Assembly: GCA_039182715.1 (NCBI GenBank)
Contig: JBCDBY010000011.1
Span: 1-30,439, forward strand
Direction: 5' to 3'
From: JBCDBY01 sp039182715
GTDB taxonomy: Bacteria > Planctomycetota > PLA2
Length of the DNA: 30,439 bases
Made by a program: the position numbers and the translations under genes. How positions within the stretch are numbered: the first letter of the stretch is position 1; the number at the start of each line of letters is the position of its first letter. Shown here piece after piece: positions 16,693-24,547 of the stretch. Below the pieces are notes generated by a model, which did no database searches, had not been told where the DNA came from, and saw only the letters and a list, made by a program, of their open reading frames with translations.

Positions 16693-19397
16693 TCGCCGCC
16701 CCTCAGCCGGAGCCGGATCGATCGCGCGTCGGGGTGGATCTCCGAGTTCCGAGTCCGCAGGGTCGATCCGTCCTGCTGCCGGAGGCTGCCTTGGATCACG
16801 ATCGTCTCCGTCGGCTTGGGGGGGAGGTAGGCCGTGAATCGCCCCTCCTCGTCGCTGACGAGTTGTCCGAGGATCTGTTTTCCGACGCGGACGAAGAGGC
16901 GGCCGTGCGGGGCCGGACGTCCATCCGGCAGGAGAAGGACCCCTTCGAGAGGGACGCCCTTCTCGAACCGACGCACGACGGGCTGCCCCTTGGGCACGAC
17001 TTCGAGGGGCGCGGGCGGCACGAGGCCCCACTCCTGCGCGCGCCGGTGCCCCACGCGAACCGTGATCGCGCGGGCCAGCAGGTCGCTCAGTTTGATCTTC
17101 CCGGCCGCGTTCGTACGGCCGCTCGAGTTGGCCGTCCGGGGTCCGGGGGAGACGTAGACGCTCGCCCCCTCGATCGGCTCCCCGTCGGGGCCCTCGACGA
17201 GCACGAACAGCGTGCGATCGGCCGACGGACGCGTGACGCGCATCTCGATGACCTCATGGCCACCCCGAACCCCGCGCAATTCGCCTTCGAGACCATCGGT
17301 GCTCTTGGCGTATCCCCCGAGTCTGCTCTTCAGGCCGGAGAGGACGACGTCCACGGTCCCTCCGGGGGGGACAGCGATCTCGACACGACCGTGCGCATCG
17401 ACGCCGATCGAACGAGTCGGGCTGCCTTCGACCAGAACATCAACCAGTGCCCCCACCATCGGTTTGCCGTCCGGTCCGAGGACGAGGATCCTCGCGCTTT
17501 TCCCGGATTGAAGAACGAACTTCGCCTCGCTTTCCGTCTCGGGCACGAAGCGAATGGGTTTGGCGCGGACGTAGGCGGGACGGACGGCACCGTGCTCCCG
17601 CATGCGCAAGGGGAGCAACCACGGCGGTTCGATCTGTTGAATGGCCCCATCCACGATGAACGCGGCCGTGCCGTCGTCGCCGGTCACGTTCTGCAGGCGG
17701 CCGGTGTCGGTACGCAAGTGAACGACGGCGCCCCACACCGGCTCGCCCCGGTCGTCGCGGACGTGGACGAGGAATGCACGTCCGTCGGCCAGCCGCATCT
17801 CGACGTCGAGCAGGTCTTCCTCGGGGCGCAGGACGATCTTCATGCGCGCGTGCACCCGGCCCGGGCGCGCCACGTTGAGTGCGTAGTTCCCCGCCGACAG
17901 GTTCGGGAACCGGAATCGCCCGAGGTGATCGGTGACTCGCCGCTCCTCGTCCCCGAATCGGGGGGGATCGGCGAACCCGGCGGTCACGGGCCTGCGTAGA
18001 TGCGGGGGAGCCAAGCCGACGAGGCGAATCTCGGCTCTTGGGACCGGCTCGCCCATCGCATCGACCAGCACGCCCTCGATCGCCCGCGCGGGCGGCATGC
18101 GGATCTCGCCCAGGTCGTGCGGTCCGCGCGTGGGGTCCAGCGGCGGCAGCTCGACGATCGTCCGTCCGAAACCGGTTCGATACAGCACGACCGTGTGGAC
18201 CATGTCGGTGCGAAGCCCCGTGAGTTCGAACGAACCGTCGTCGAGGCTCCGCGCGTAGCGACGGCTGATCCGCTTGTCGAGAGGTTCCTGAACCCCGAGC
18301 GCGGCGATGCGGACGCCCGCGAGCGGCCGGCCGGCATCGTCCAGCGCACGTCCCGTCGCTCCGCCGCCGGGACGCAAGGAGAAGTTCACCACCGATCGCG
18401 TTTCGACCTCGGTGTTCGCCTGTCCGTAGGACTCGGCGTCCACGTAGATCCGCCCGCGTACGGACTCCTGCCAGCCGGGAATCGAGTAGCGCCCATCCGC
18501 ATCGGTCCTGGCGAGGCGCTCGAACGTCCAGGAAAAGCCGACGCGAGCGCCGGCGATCGGCCGGTTCGTACTGGCGTCGACGACACGGCCGGTGATCGTG
18601 CGGCCTGCCACGAGCTTGATCGTCAGCTCCTCGCGACCGTTTTTCGCCGTCTCGTAGTAGACGGAGCTGGGGCTGGCCGACTCTGGGCCGAGGGCGCGGA
18701 TCCAGATCTTCAAACGGGGCGGCAAGTCCTCGACGAGCGCGAGGCCGTCCGCGTCACTGGACAACCCCCGCTCGAAGTGCCGCTGTTCGCCCGTGCGCTG
18801 GGAACGGGCGCGCAATCGCAGCTTCACGTCACGAACCGGATTCGCATCTTCATCGACGGTGCGAATAAGAACCGAGACGGCCTCCCCAAGGACGACGCGA
18901 ACGCGCTCGCCGGCGAGCAGCTGGCGCAGCTCCACCTCGGCGTAGCCCGGAGCCTGTGCGCGCAGGTTGACCATGCGCCCTCTGCGCTCGCGCAGCGCGA
19001 AGGTGCCGTCGGCCGCGCTGCGCGTCGACGCGCCGACCTCCTCGTCGAAGTACTGCTCGACATTGAGCGTGGAAGCACGCTGCCACGGATAGCGCACGAC
19101 GGTCAGCCGCGCACCCGCGATCGGACTGCCTTCTCGATCGACGACGATCCCGTGCACGTCGCGATCGAGGTCGACCTTCGCGAGGTCCACCGGAGGCGAC
19201 AGGGACTCGTCGAGTCGTGAGGAATCGGTGGGAGCGGGCGGGCCGTCGGAGTCCTGTCGATCGGCCGCGTGCGACACATCGCGAGGGGACGGGGCGCGCG
19301 TCGTTCGCTTCCGATCTCCGTCGAACCACAGCAGCGAGGCCCCGATGCACAGCGCGAGCACGACCCCGGCGAGCAGGGCCCTCTTCCAAGTCCCCAT
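16689..19397 (-). CDS. Membrane-anchored carboxypeptidase-regulatory-like repeat protein, copy 2
   Basis: A 902-residue protein. One N-terminal membrane span (about 6-25, RALLAGVVLALCIGASLLWF) and a Ser/Asp-rich linker (about 30-75) precede an extracytoplasmic repeat array. The signature 'G.V.D..G.P..GA.' occurs about eight times, for example VHGIVVDREGSPIAGARLTV, ITGRVVDASTNRPIAGARVG, GRALDDAGRPLAGVRIAAL, LVHVRDDRGEPVWGAVVHL and VLVEGPDGEPIEGASVYV. These are carboxypeptidase-regulatory-like beta-sandwich domains without any peptidase module. The protein is probably a surface structural or ligand-binding protein. It is a diverged paralogue of the 825-residue protein at 10845-13322, and both lie downstream of and convergent with Clp_N-family genes. 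TAGGCT lies 8 nt upstream of the ATG. Confidence 0.88.
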   Translation of the reverse strand: MGTWKRALLAGVVLALCIGASLLWFDGDRKRTTRAPSPRDVSHAADRQDSDGPPAPTDSSRLDESLSPPVDLAKVDLDRDVHGIVVDREGSPIAGARLTVVRYPWQRASTLNVEQYFDEEVGASTRSAADGTFALRERRGRMVNLRAQAPGYAEVELRQLLAGERVRVVLGEAVSVLIRTVDEDANPVRDVKLRLRARSQRTGEQRHFERGLSSDADGLALVEDLPPRLKIWIRALGPESASPSSVYYETAKNGREELTIKLVAGRTITGRVVDASTNRPIAGARVGFSWTFERLARTDADGRYSIPGWQESVRGRIYVDAESYGQANTEVETRSVVNFSLRPGGGATGRALDDAGRPLAGVRIAALGVQEPLDKRISRRYARSLDDGSFELTGLRTDMVHTVVLYRTGFGRTIVELPPLDPTRGPHDLGEIRMPPARAIEGVLVDAMGEPVPRAEIRLVGLAPPHLRRPVTAGFADPPRFGDEERRVTDHLGRFRFPNLSAGNYALNVARPGRVHARMKIVLRPEEDLLDVEMRLADGRAFLVHVRDDRGEPVWGAVVHLRTDTGRLQNVTGDDGTAAFIVDGAIQQIEPPWLLPLRMREHGAVRPAYVRAKPIRFVPETESEAKFVLQSGKSARILVLGPDGKPMVGALVDVLVEGSPTRSIGVDAHGRVEIAVPPGGTVDVVLSGLKSRLGGYAKSTDGLEGELRGVRGGHEVIEMRVTRPSADRTLFVLVEGPDGEPIEGASVYVSPGPRTANSSGRTNAAGKIKLSDLLARAITVRVGHRRAQEWGLVPPAPLEVVPKGQPVVRRFEKGVPLEGVLLLPDGRPAPHGRLFVRVGKQILGQLVSDEEGRFTAYLPPKPTETIVIQGSLRQQDGSTLRTRNSEIHPDARSIRLRLRGGD

Positions 19398-19511
19398 GGA
19401 CTACGAGCCTACACGGCTCGCGCGGGGCACGCGGGATCGGTGCGGGGCTTTTTCGAGTGAACCATGCGTGCGAAGCCCTGTTCCAACCCGAGGGCTCGAC
19501 GGGACCGAATC

Positions 19512-20114
19512 ATGCGAAGCAGAAATCGGAAGACGGCGCCGCGTGTCCGGAACGGAAAGGTCCAGAAGAAGAACCGCACCACCCTGTCACCGCAGTTCTC
19601 ACTCGTTGAGCCGGGCGAACCGGTGATCGAACGGCGTCGTCCGGGCCGGGGATTCCGCCACGTCCTGCACAAGCGGGACGTCGAGCGCTTCCTTGCGCTG
19701 CTGCCCGACTGGGATGACCTGTCCCGCGGACTTCAGGCAATTCTCCTGGCCGAGGGCGATCGCGAAGTGCACGGCTACCACTTCCCCGGCGTCGTCGCGG
19801 TGTGCGCCTGGGGGCGCGAGCTGGAGTGCGTCTACGCCGAAGAGTTCGTCGCGGAGCATCGTTCGATCTTCGACCGCCTCGGCGTGCCGTGCGAGCCCAT
19901 GCGGGGCGACGACGTGCGCGTGCACTGGACCGAGAACTCGGTGCGGGGGTTCCAGCTCATGCACATCCTGCTTCACGAGCTCGGCCACCATCACGACCGC
20001 ATGACGACGCGGGGGCAGCACCGAAGCAGCCGCGGCGAGCAGTACGCCGAGGACTTCGCCAACGCCCGCGCGGAACGGCTCTGGTCCCGCTACTTCGACG
20101 AGTTCGGCTGGTAG
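19512..20114 (+). CDS. HExxH-motif protein, predicted zinc metallopeptidase-like
   Basis: A 200-residue protein. After a basic N-terminus (MRSRNRKTAPRV), residues about 35-65 read FSLVEPGEPVIERRRPG and RHVLHKRDVERFLALLPDW. Near residue 155 is LLHELGHHHDRMTT, a canonical HExxH zinc motif, and about 25 residues later GEQYAEDFANARAERLW could supply a third acidic ligand. There is no signal peptide or transmembrane span, so it is probably cytosolic. An in-frame ATG at 19464 would add 16 residues; I chose 19512 because GGGA precedes it and conservation seems to begin there, but this is uncertain. The substrate is unknown. It is 111 bp upstream of Clp_N paralogue 3. Confidence 0.8.
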   Translation: MRSRNRKTAPRVRNGKVQKKNRTTLSPQFSLVEPGEPVIERRRPGRGFRHVLHKRDVERFLALLPDWDDLSRGLQAILLAEGDREVHGYHFPGVVAVCAWGRELECVYAEEFVAEHRSIFDRLGVPCEPMRGDDVRVHWTENSVRGFQLMHILLHELGHHHDRMTTRGQHRSSRGEQYAEDFANARAERLWSRYFDEFGW

Positions 20115-20213
20115 CGCAGGGTGCGGGATTGATTCCGCACCTCGCCGGACGTAAACGTCTGCCTGAAAGATGCTTACGGCGCCCATCTGATGGAAGAGGT
20201 GCATCAGAAACGG

Positions 20214-20219
20214 TATCGT
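20214..20219 (+). promoter_or_regulatory. Candidate -10 element (TATCGT), leaderless start
   Basis: TATCGT is followed by 6 nt (TCTCGC) and the ATG at 20226, the same geometry as the TATTCT before paralogue 1. It is preceded directly by GAAACGG, a core shared with the conserved upstream blocks. Confidence 0.45.
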
Positions 20220-20225
20220 TCTCGC

Positions 20226-20987
20226 ATGCTCGAAGGTTTCTCGGAACACGGCCAGGAGATCCAGAACCTGGCCCGGGAAGAGCTGGCGAGCTGGGGTCAC
20301 GAAATCCTCGGGACCGAACACCTGCTGCTCGGCTGGATTCGGCTGGGGCGCGGCTGGGGGCGCCATCTCCTCGTCGATCTAGGCGTCGATCTCGACGAGC
20401 TCCGCGACGCGGTCGAGCGGACGATGACGCGTGGCTCCGCGGAGGGAGGGGTGGTGGCCTTCACGCCGGGCGCGAGACGGGCACTGGAACTCGCCCACGA
20501 GGAGTCCGTCGCGGCGCAGCACGACTACATCGGTTCGGAGCATCTGATCCTCGGCCTGCTCGGCGAGCAGGAGGGGGTTGCGGCGAGGGCGCTCATGGCC
20601 GCGGGACTGCAGCTGGAGAGTCTTCGCGCAGAGGTGCAAGGGCTCTACCGGAACACGGGCGCGGCGCCGGCCCGAACGTTTCGGTTCCTCGGCGATGTCG
20701 ATCGCAGGATTCCGGAGGACGCGCTCTCCACGATCCTCTACGTCCTGACCAGAGCGAACTACCAGGTCGGTCCAGACGACAAGCATCCGAACCTGCTGCT
20801 CGCCTTCGACCTCGGCATCAAGGGGGAGCGGTGGTTCGAGCTGGGCGCCGCGACGGAGGCAGGCGCGTCGATTGTCCTGCTGCTCCGCGATGACGAAGAA
20901 GTCCCTCGGACGCTCGTCGGTCGTGTCGACGAACTACGTCTGGATGAGCAGCTCATCGAGAACCTGCGCGCGGTCCTTCGCCGGTAG
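20226..20987 (+). CDS. Clp_N repeat protein with alpha/beta C-terminal domain, paralogue 3
   Basis: A 253-residue protein from the ATG at 20226 (MLEGFSEHGQE). This start was chosen because it aligns with the starts of paralogues 1 and 2 and has TATCGT 6 nt upstream; the in-frame ATG at 20190 would add 12 residues. The Clp N-terminal repeats are at about 1-135 (HEILGTEHLLLGWIRLG and HDYIGSEHLILGLLGE, with VAFTPGARRALELAHEES between). The C-terminal domain (about 147-253) has FRFLGDVDRRIPE, PNLLLAFDLGIKGERWFELGAATEAG, SIVLLLRDDEE and LIENLRAVLRR. It is the only intact paralogue with Glu after RWF (RWFELG), the place of the catalytic Glu in deoxyribosyltransferase-like folds. It converges with the NlpC/P60-like gene, 11 bp apart. 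Confidence 0.85.
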   Translation: MLEGFSEHGQEIQNLAREELASWGHEILGTEHLLLGWIRLGRGWGRHLLVDLGVDLDELRDAVERTMTRGSAEGGVVAFTPGARRALELAHEESVAAQHDYIGSEHLILGLLGEQEGVAARALMAAGLQLESLRAEVQGLYRNTGAAPARTFRFLGDVDRRIPEDALSTILYVLTRANYQVGPDDKHPNLLLAFDLGIKGERWFELGAATEAGASIVLLLRDDEEVPRTLVGRVDELRLDEQLIENLRAVLRR

Positions 20988-20998
20988 AGCCGGCTCCG

Positions 20999-21718
20999 TC
21001 ACGAACCGCGGTCGTCGAGGATGCTCCAACGGTGGAGCGTCACGCTCCGTTGAAACCAGGGATTCGACTGGGTTCGGCCGTTCAACGTCGCGACGGTGCC
21101 CAGCTGCGGGTCGGCCTGAGTCCATTCTTCACCCCCGGTGAACGCCAGCACATGCACGCCGTCGGTCGTCACGGCCAGGTCGCCGGGCGAGAGCGCGGCG
21201 TAGGGCATACTCTGGATCGTGCCTTCCACCGCGAGCGGAGTGGTGTACGCGCGGTAGCCCTCCGCCAGAGCCATTGCGCTCGCATCGAACCACCACAGCT
21301 CGAGACCGGCTCGCATGCAGCCACCGTCCAGATGGCGAAGGCCGTGCGAGAAGAGCGCCTGCCGCAACGCGTGCCGCAGCAGCCCGGAGCAGTCGATGCC
21401 GAGCGCGTTCTCGCCGCCCCACACGTACCGCGTTCCTTCGAAGGCGCCGAGACGTAGCACGTAGTCGCGTCGCAGCTCCTTGCGGTCGAGCGGACGAGCC
21501 GGAAGCAGGAAGGGAGCCGCGAGCGCCATCGGGATCGCGAGCAGCACGACGCGCGCGGGCCTCCGCTCCCAACCGAGGATCAGCAGTCCAAGCCACGACA
21601 CGGCGAGGCCGGTCACCCAGCCCAGCCGCAGCGCGGTACTTGCGACCGGGTAGAGCAGGATCGCGATGCCCCCCAAACCGGCGACAGCGGTAAGCGCTGC
21701 CAACCACCGACGATTCAA
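20999..21718 (-). CDS. Membrane-anchored NlpC/P60-like cysteine hydrolase
   Basis: A 239-residue protein from a TTG start (21718) with AGAAGGG at Shine-Dalgarno distance. Three hydrophobic segments (about 6-24, 27-49 and 56-73) anchor it in the membrane. The NlpC/P60-like domain (about 78-239) has YVWGGENALGIDCSG with catalytic Cys110, then GDLAVTTDGVHVLAF with His189, and EWTQADPQ, a probable third residue near 201-203. Such enzymes cleave peptide bonds in peptidoglycan or act on related amide or ester bonds. A long insertion between Cys and His (GLELWWFDASAMALAEGYRAY) is unusual. A decayed copy lies at 13337-13530. It is divergent from the lipoprotein gene at 21775. Confidence 0.86.
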   Translation of the reverse strand: MNRRWLAALTAVAGLGGIAILLYPVASTALRLGWVTGLAVSWLGLLILGWERRPARVVLLAIPMALAAPFLLPARPLDRKELRRDYVLRLGAFEGTRYVWGGENALGIDCSGLLRHALRQALFSHGLRHLDGGCMRAGLELWWFDASAMALAEGYRAYTTPLAVEGTIQSMPYAALSPGDLAVTTDGVHVLAFTGGEEWTQADPQLGTVATLNGRTQSNPWFQRSVTLHRWSILDDRGS

Positions 21719-21761
21719 CGCGGATCCCTTCTCACGAGGGCTCGCAGTGTATCGCCCGGCC

Positions 21762-21767
21762 TACAAT
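21762..21767 (+). promoter_or_regulatory. Candidate -10 element (TACAAT), leaderless GTG start
   Basis: TACAAT is followed by 7 nt and a GTG at 21775. The nearby ATG (21766) overlaps this hexamer, so the GTG start fits the window's leaderless pattern better. Confidence 0.45.
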
Positions 21768-21774
21768 GCGACGC

Positions 21775-22236
21775 GTGAAGCGTTTCGACGCATGGCTCGT
21801 CCTCTTTCTCCTCTTCGCCGCGAGCTGCGGGAGGGACGATGCCAAGGCGCCGGCCCCGCGTGAAACCCTCGAGGAAGCGCTATCGCGGGTCAATCCGGAC
21901 CGCGACAAACCATTCGGCGAGAAAGCGCGAGCCGTCGATGCGGGGGAATCGCGAGACGTGCGGGAGTTCATCGTGCGCGCGCTGGATCTTCCCGGCCCGG
22001 TTCGTTGGAACGCAAGACGCAGCGCGACCCGGCTCTCCTTCTACGGAATCACCGACGAGGCGGCGCTCAAGACGATCCTCGAGACTCTTCGCGAGGAACA
22101 GAAGAGGCGCGGCTGGAGACCGATTCGCGTTCGGTTCTTCGCGTCGGAAAGCAAGAGTTCCCACGAGCATCCGTCGGGCGGAACCATCACCCAACGCGTC
22201 GACGGCCCGCTGATTCGCGAACAGTGGATCTGGTGA
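21775..22236 (+). CDS. Predicted lipoprotein, unknown function
   Basis: A 153-residue protein. The signal sequence KRFDAWLVLFLLFAASCG ends in a lipobox (FAASC), so the Cys is probably lipidated. A charged linker (about 20-65) is followed by a compact alpha/beta segment: VRWNARRSATRLSFYGI, ALKTILETLREEQKRRGWRPIRVRFFAS and a C-terminal LIREQWIW. I chose the GTG at 21775 because TACAAT lies 7 nt upstream; an in-frame ATG at 21766 would add three residues. The gene is divergent from the NlpC/P60-like gene and converges with the next gene, with 3 bp between their ends. No family was recognised. Confidence 0.72.
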   Translation: MKRFDAWLVLFLLFAASCGRDDAKAPAPRETLEEALSRVNPDRDKPFGEKARAVDAGESRDVREFIVRALDLPGPVRWNARRSATRLSFYGITDEAALKTILETLREEQKRRGWRPIRVRFFASESKSSHEHPSGGTITQRVDGPLIREQWIW

Positions 22237-22239
22237 GCG

Positions 22240-22545
22240 CTACGCCGCGTCGTCGGGCTCGCGGCGCCACTCGGCCCCGACGGCCGCGCGCTGGGCGATC
22301 CAGCCGAGCGGAAGGTCCGCGATCGAGGCGAGGGTCGGGTCTATCTCGAGCGCTTGGCCCATTCCAACGATCCGAGCGTCCTTGGAGGCATTCGTCGTGC
22401 CGCAGAGAAACGACCAGCTGTGATCGTCTTCGTAGTGCTGCACGACCAGGACGGGAAGGCCCTGCTCGAGCACGCCGGCGGTCGTGATCGCCGCGACGCT
22501 CGGCGCCTGATCGAAGGGCCAGCCTCCCGCTTGCTCGCTGCTCAT
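22240..22545 (-). CDS. Small acidic protein of unknown function
   Basis: A 101-residue protein starting MSSEQAGGWPFDQ. It includes LPVLVVQHYEDDHSWSFLCG, then DPTLASIADLPLGWIAQRAA and a terminal EWRREP. It resembles small uncharacterised bacterial proteins with 'H..DD..W.FL.G' and 'DLP.GW.A.R' segments, but I cannot give a family name. It is cytosolic by appearance. TAGACT lies 7 nt before the ATG (22553-22558), which supports this start over longer readings of the same frame. It is adjacent to the left copy of the 38-nt direct repeat. Confidence 0.75.
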   Translation of the reverse strand: MSSEQAGGWPFDQAPSVAAITTAGVLEQGLPVLVVQHYEDDHSWSFLCGTTNASKDARIVGMGQALEIDPTLASIADLPLGWIAQRAAVGAEWRREPDDAA

Positions 22546-22556
22546 GCCGGACAGTC

Positions 22557-22594
22557 TACGACCGCGGCGCCGACCGCGTGATCCAGAGCGTGCT
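22557..22594 (+). repeat. 38-nt direct repeat, left copy
   Basis: It matches 25446-25483 at 36 of 38 positions, in the same orientation. On the minus strand it still encodes STLWITRSAPRS plus a stop codon, like the C-terminus of the membrane protein at 25445-26035 (STLWMTRSAPRS), but no homology continues upstream. The remaining 22595-22756 shows no gene that I can support. Confidence 0.8.
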
Positions 22595-22756
22595 TGACCC
22601 TGACGAACCACTCTTGGGATTGTGCAGCGCAACCCGTTGCAGGGGCGAGGATTACGACGCCCGCGATCTGGTACTTACCGGTATCCCGACCGTCCGGCTG
22701 GTGCGTCCCGAGTCCTGCGGGGACGGCGTGTGGAGCTGCTCGCGACTTGAGAAGAC

Positions 22757-23074
22757 TCAGCTGGACTGCGGGGACGCAGCTGTTGCCATGCGTGCGTCGT
22801 TGTCGAGTCGTTCTTCGCGCTCCAGTTCCCAGAGAACACGTGTGAACGAGAACCATAGCCACACACCCATGATCGCCCCGCCGACGGCAAGCGGCAAAAC
22901 CATCATCGGGATCTTGTCCGCTCGACCGTTCCAGGCGAGGGAGAGACTCATCAGGACAGCGACCGGTAGCCCCCACCCCAGTACGCCGTGACGCAGGACG
23001 AAGACGGCGGGCTTGAGCGCAAGTGCCTTCCGCAGTCGAGCGAGGCGACGGGCACGCTTCTCGTCCATGGGCAT
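22757..23074 (-). CDS. Small membrane protein, unknown function
   Basis: A 105-residue protein. The N-terminus is basic (MPMDEKRARRLARLRKAL), followed by two membrane spans at about 27-47 (LRHGVLGWGLPVAVLMSLSL) and 56-78 (MMVLPLAVGGAIMGVWLWFSF), then an acidic cytoplasmic-type tail (ELEREERLDNDARM). TAGGAT lies exactly 6 nt before the ATG at 23074. No family was recognised. It lies inside the interval bounded by the 38-nt direct repeats. Confidence 0.68.
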   Translation of the reverse strand: MPMDEKRARRLARLRKALALKPAVFVLRHGVLGWGLPVAVLMSLSLAWNGRADKIPMMVLPLAVGGAIMGVWLWFSFTRVLWELEREERLDNDARMATAASPQSS

Positions 23075-23244
23075 CCCGAGATCCTACCCCGTCTCGAACG
23101 CTCGGAGTCGGGGAGGGCCACAGCACCGGGTTGGTGTACTGCCTATAAGTAGACAAGAGATCGCCTGCAGCGGTCCCGGCCCAGCAGGCAAGCGGTCATC
23201 ACCACCGATGCAAAGAAGCGTGGCGGAAGCCGCCCGCACCCGGC

Positions 23245-23763
23245 CTATTCCCGATCCCACCGATAGAGCTCAGGACTCGCTCTGTCGAACTCCACTCCCC
23301 ACATTCTCACGGACGTCTGCTCCGGCCGCAGCATCGGCCGAGAGCGGAGCCCGCGCGCCAGGCGATCCACCGCTTCGCCGAACGACTCCCCTTCCAACCA
23401 AAAGGCGTCGTGGATCATTGACATCCCGAAGCACCGGCCGTCCGCCGCAACATAGAGTTCGCCATGTGCATGATGCACCTCCGCCACTCCCACCAGCTGT
23501 GTGCCGAGAAGGCCCGCCCAAGTTTGAACTTTTTCATGCGGGTTTCCCCCGAGCCACTGGAAGGCAACATCGCTCGTTGCGCACTCGATTCCCGCGCCCC
23601 CGGATTCGATGGATACTCCCGTGAGGGACTCGAGAATCGGTCCGGCAGGATGACCGCCCTCAACCGCGTTCAGACAGTCGGCCGACAGCTCAACGCGCCG
23701 GTCGGGGGACCAACCCGCGCGTTCCAGGAGACTGCGAACGTTCTCCGGGATGACCAGTTCCAT
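23245..23763 (-). CDS. SUKH-3-like protein (immunity-protein family)
   Basis: A 172-residue protein from the ATG at 23763 (MELVIPENVRSLLERAGW). The sequence follows the SUKH-3 pattern: an N-terminal helix ending in AGW, a GGHPAGPILESLTGV segment, a central LVGVAEVHHAHGELYVAADGRCFG (the 'pvG....g.l.id..G.vy' core) and SFGEAVDRLARGL at the end. SUKH proteins are commonly immunity proteins against secreted nuclease-type toxins in polymorphic toxin systems. No toxin is seen next to it, so it may be an orphan immunity gene. The open frame extends to 23841, but that part overlaps a repeat. The start has TAGGGT 10 nt upstream. Confidence 0.78.
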   Translation of the reverse strand: MELVIPENVRSLLERAGWSPDRRVELSADCLNAVEGGHPAGPILESLTGVSIESGGAGIECATSDVAFQWLGGNPHEKVQTWAGLLGTQLVGVAEVHHAHGELYVAADGRCFGMSMIHDAFWLEGESFGEAVDRLARGLRSRPMLRPEQTSVRMWGVEFDRASPELYRWDRE

Positions 23764-23800
23764 GAGAAGCCCAACCCTACAGCAGGTGGGAGCGAGGGCT

Positions 23801-23842
23801 GCTCCAACGCACCTAGTCGTCGTGGAACACGGCGCCGCCACT
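23801..23842. repeat. Imperfect 42-nt repeat, copy 1
   Basis: It shares GCTCCAACG-ACTTAG-like and GAACA-GGCGCCGCC blocks with 25352-25395, about three-quarters identical by eye with one small gap. It lies just upstream of the SUKH-3-like gene. Confidence 0.5.
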
Positions 23843-23886
23843 GCGGGGCGGCTTCAGGGCGCCTGCGCCGGTCCGCGCTGGCGGGA

Positions 23887-24321
23887 CTAGGCGGCCTCGA
23901 CGCTGTGGGCGAGCGACGTCAGCGCGTACCCAGCCGGAGAATGCGTCACGAGCCCTCGCTTCTCAAGCCCGGCCAAGGCCAGAAACACCTCGCCGCGGAG
24001 CGCGGGTGAACGACACAGACGAATCAGCTCACGACGACGAAGCAGCCCCCGGTCACGAAGGTACGTAATCAGCACCGACTCGCTTTCGCGCAACGACGCC
24101 CGATGCACGACGTGTTGGATGAAGGAAGCGATTAGGCTTGCCACCGAGTACGCGCCGAACACGATCAGCGACTCCACATCCAAGCTGATACCCATCGGGC
24201 GCAAGTGGTTGACGACCGTGAGGTGAGTCACTGTCGCGGCAATGGCCGCCAAGTAGGGAATCGCACGGTGAAGCACCCGCAGATTCCGGGAGACCCGTGA
24301 GTTGGCCAGCTGTCGATGCAC
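23887..24321 (-). CDS. Membrane protein with C-terminal winged-helix-like domain
   Basis: A 144-residue protein. Two hydrophobic spans lie at about 21-38 (AIPYLAAIAATVTHLTVV) and 48-70 (ESLIVFGAYSVASLIASFIQ). The last about 65 residues have a winged-helix order: ITYLRDRGLLRRRELIRLC, then ALRGEVFLALAGLEKRGLV and a short wing THSPAGYALT. It might be a membrane-tethered regulator, but no DNA-binding evidence exists beyond this pattern. It is on the same strand as its neighbours in the repeat-bounded interval. The upstream gap 24322-24547 (226 bp) shows no gene or clear terminator. Confidence 0.7.
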   Translation of the reverse strand: MHRQLANSRVSRNLRVLHRAIPYLAAIAATVTHLTVVNHLRPMGISLDVESLIVFGAYSVASLIASFIQHVVHRASLRESESVLITYLRDRGLLRRRELIRLCRSPALRGEVFLALAGLEKRGLVTHSPAGYALTSLAHSVEAA

Positions 24322-24547
24322 CTGATCCCCCTATGCCATGGAACGAGTCTAACCCGCCTTTCGCCGGGCACCACACAAGCGCCAAAGCGGCGAGGGCCTG
24401 TCTGAGAACACGCCTGGCTTCGACGAGCTGCGGCTGCGCGGTACCCGCCGAGGTTCGAGCCCTCCACTCGCCGATCTCACGGCCCGACCCGCATCGCAAT
24501 GCTGGTCGACGCGTGAGCGCAAATCAACCTGCATCCTCGGCGCACAG

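Noticed and set aside
22542..23156. A 204-codon minus-strand frame across 22542-23156
   Set aside because: It overlaps the small membrane protein in another frame and has no motif. Its 3' part includes the 38-nt repeat out of the original frame.
24322..24547. Possible integron attC-type recombination site (GTCTAACCCGCC near 24352)
   Set aside because: No matching GTTRRRY partner or attC-like imperfect dyad was found, and there is no integrase. The resemblance is a single short motif.
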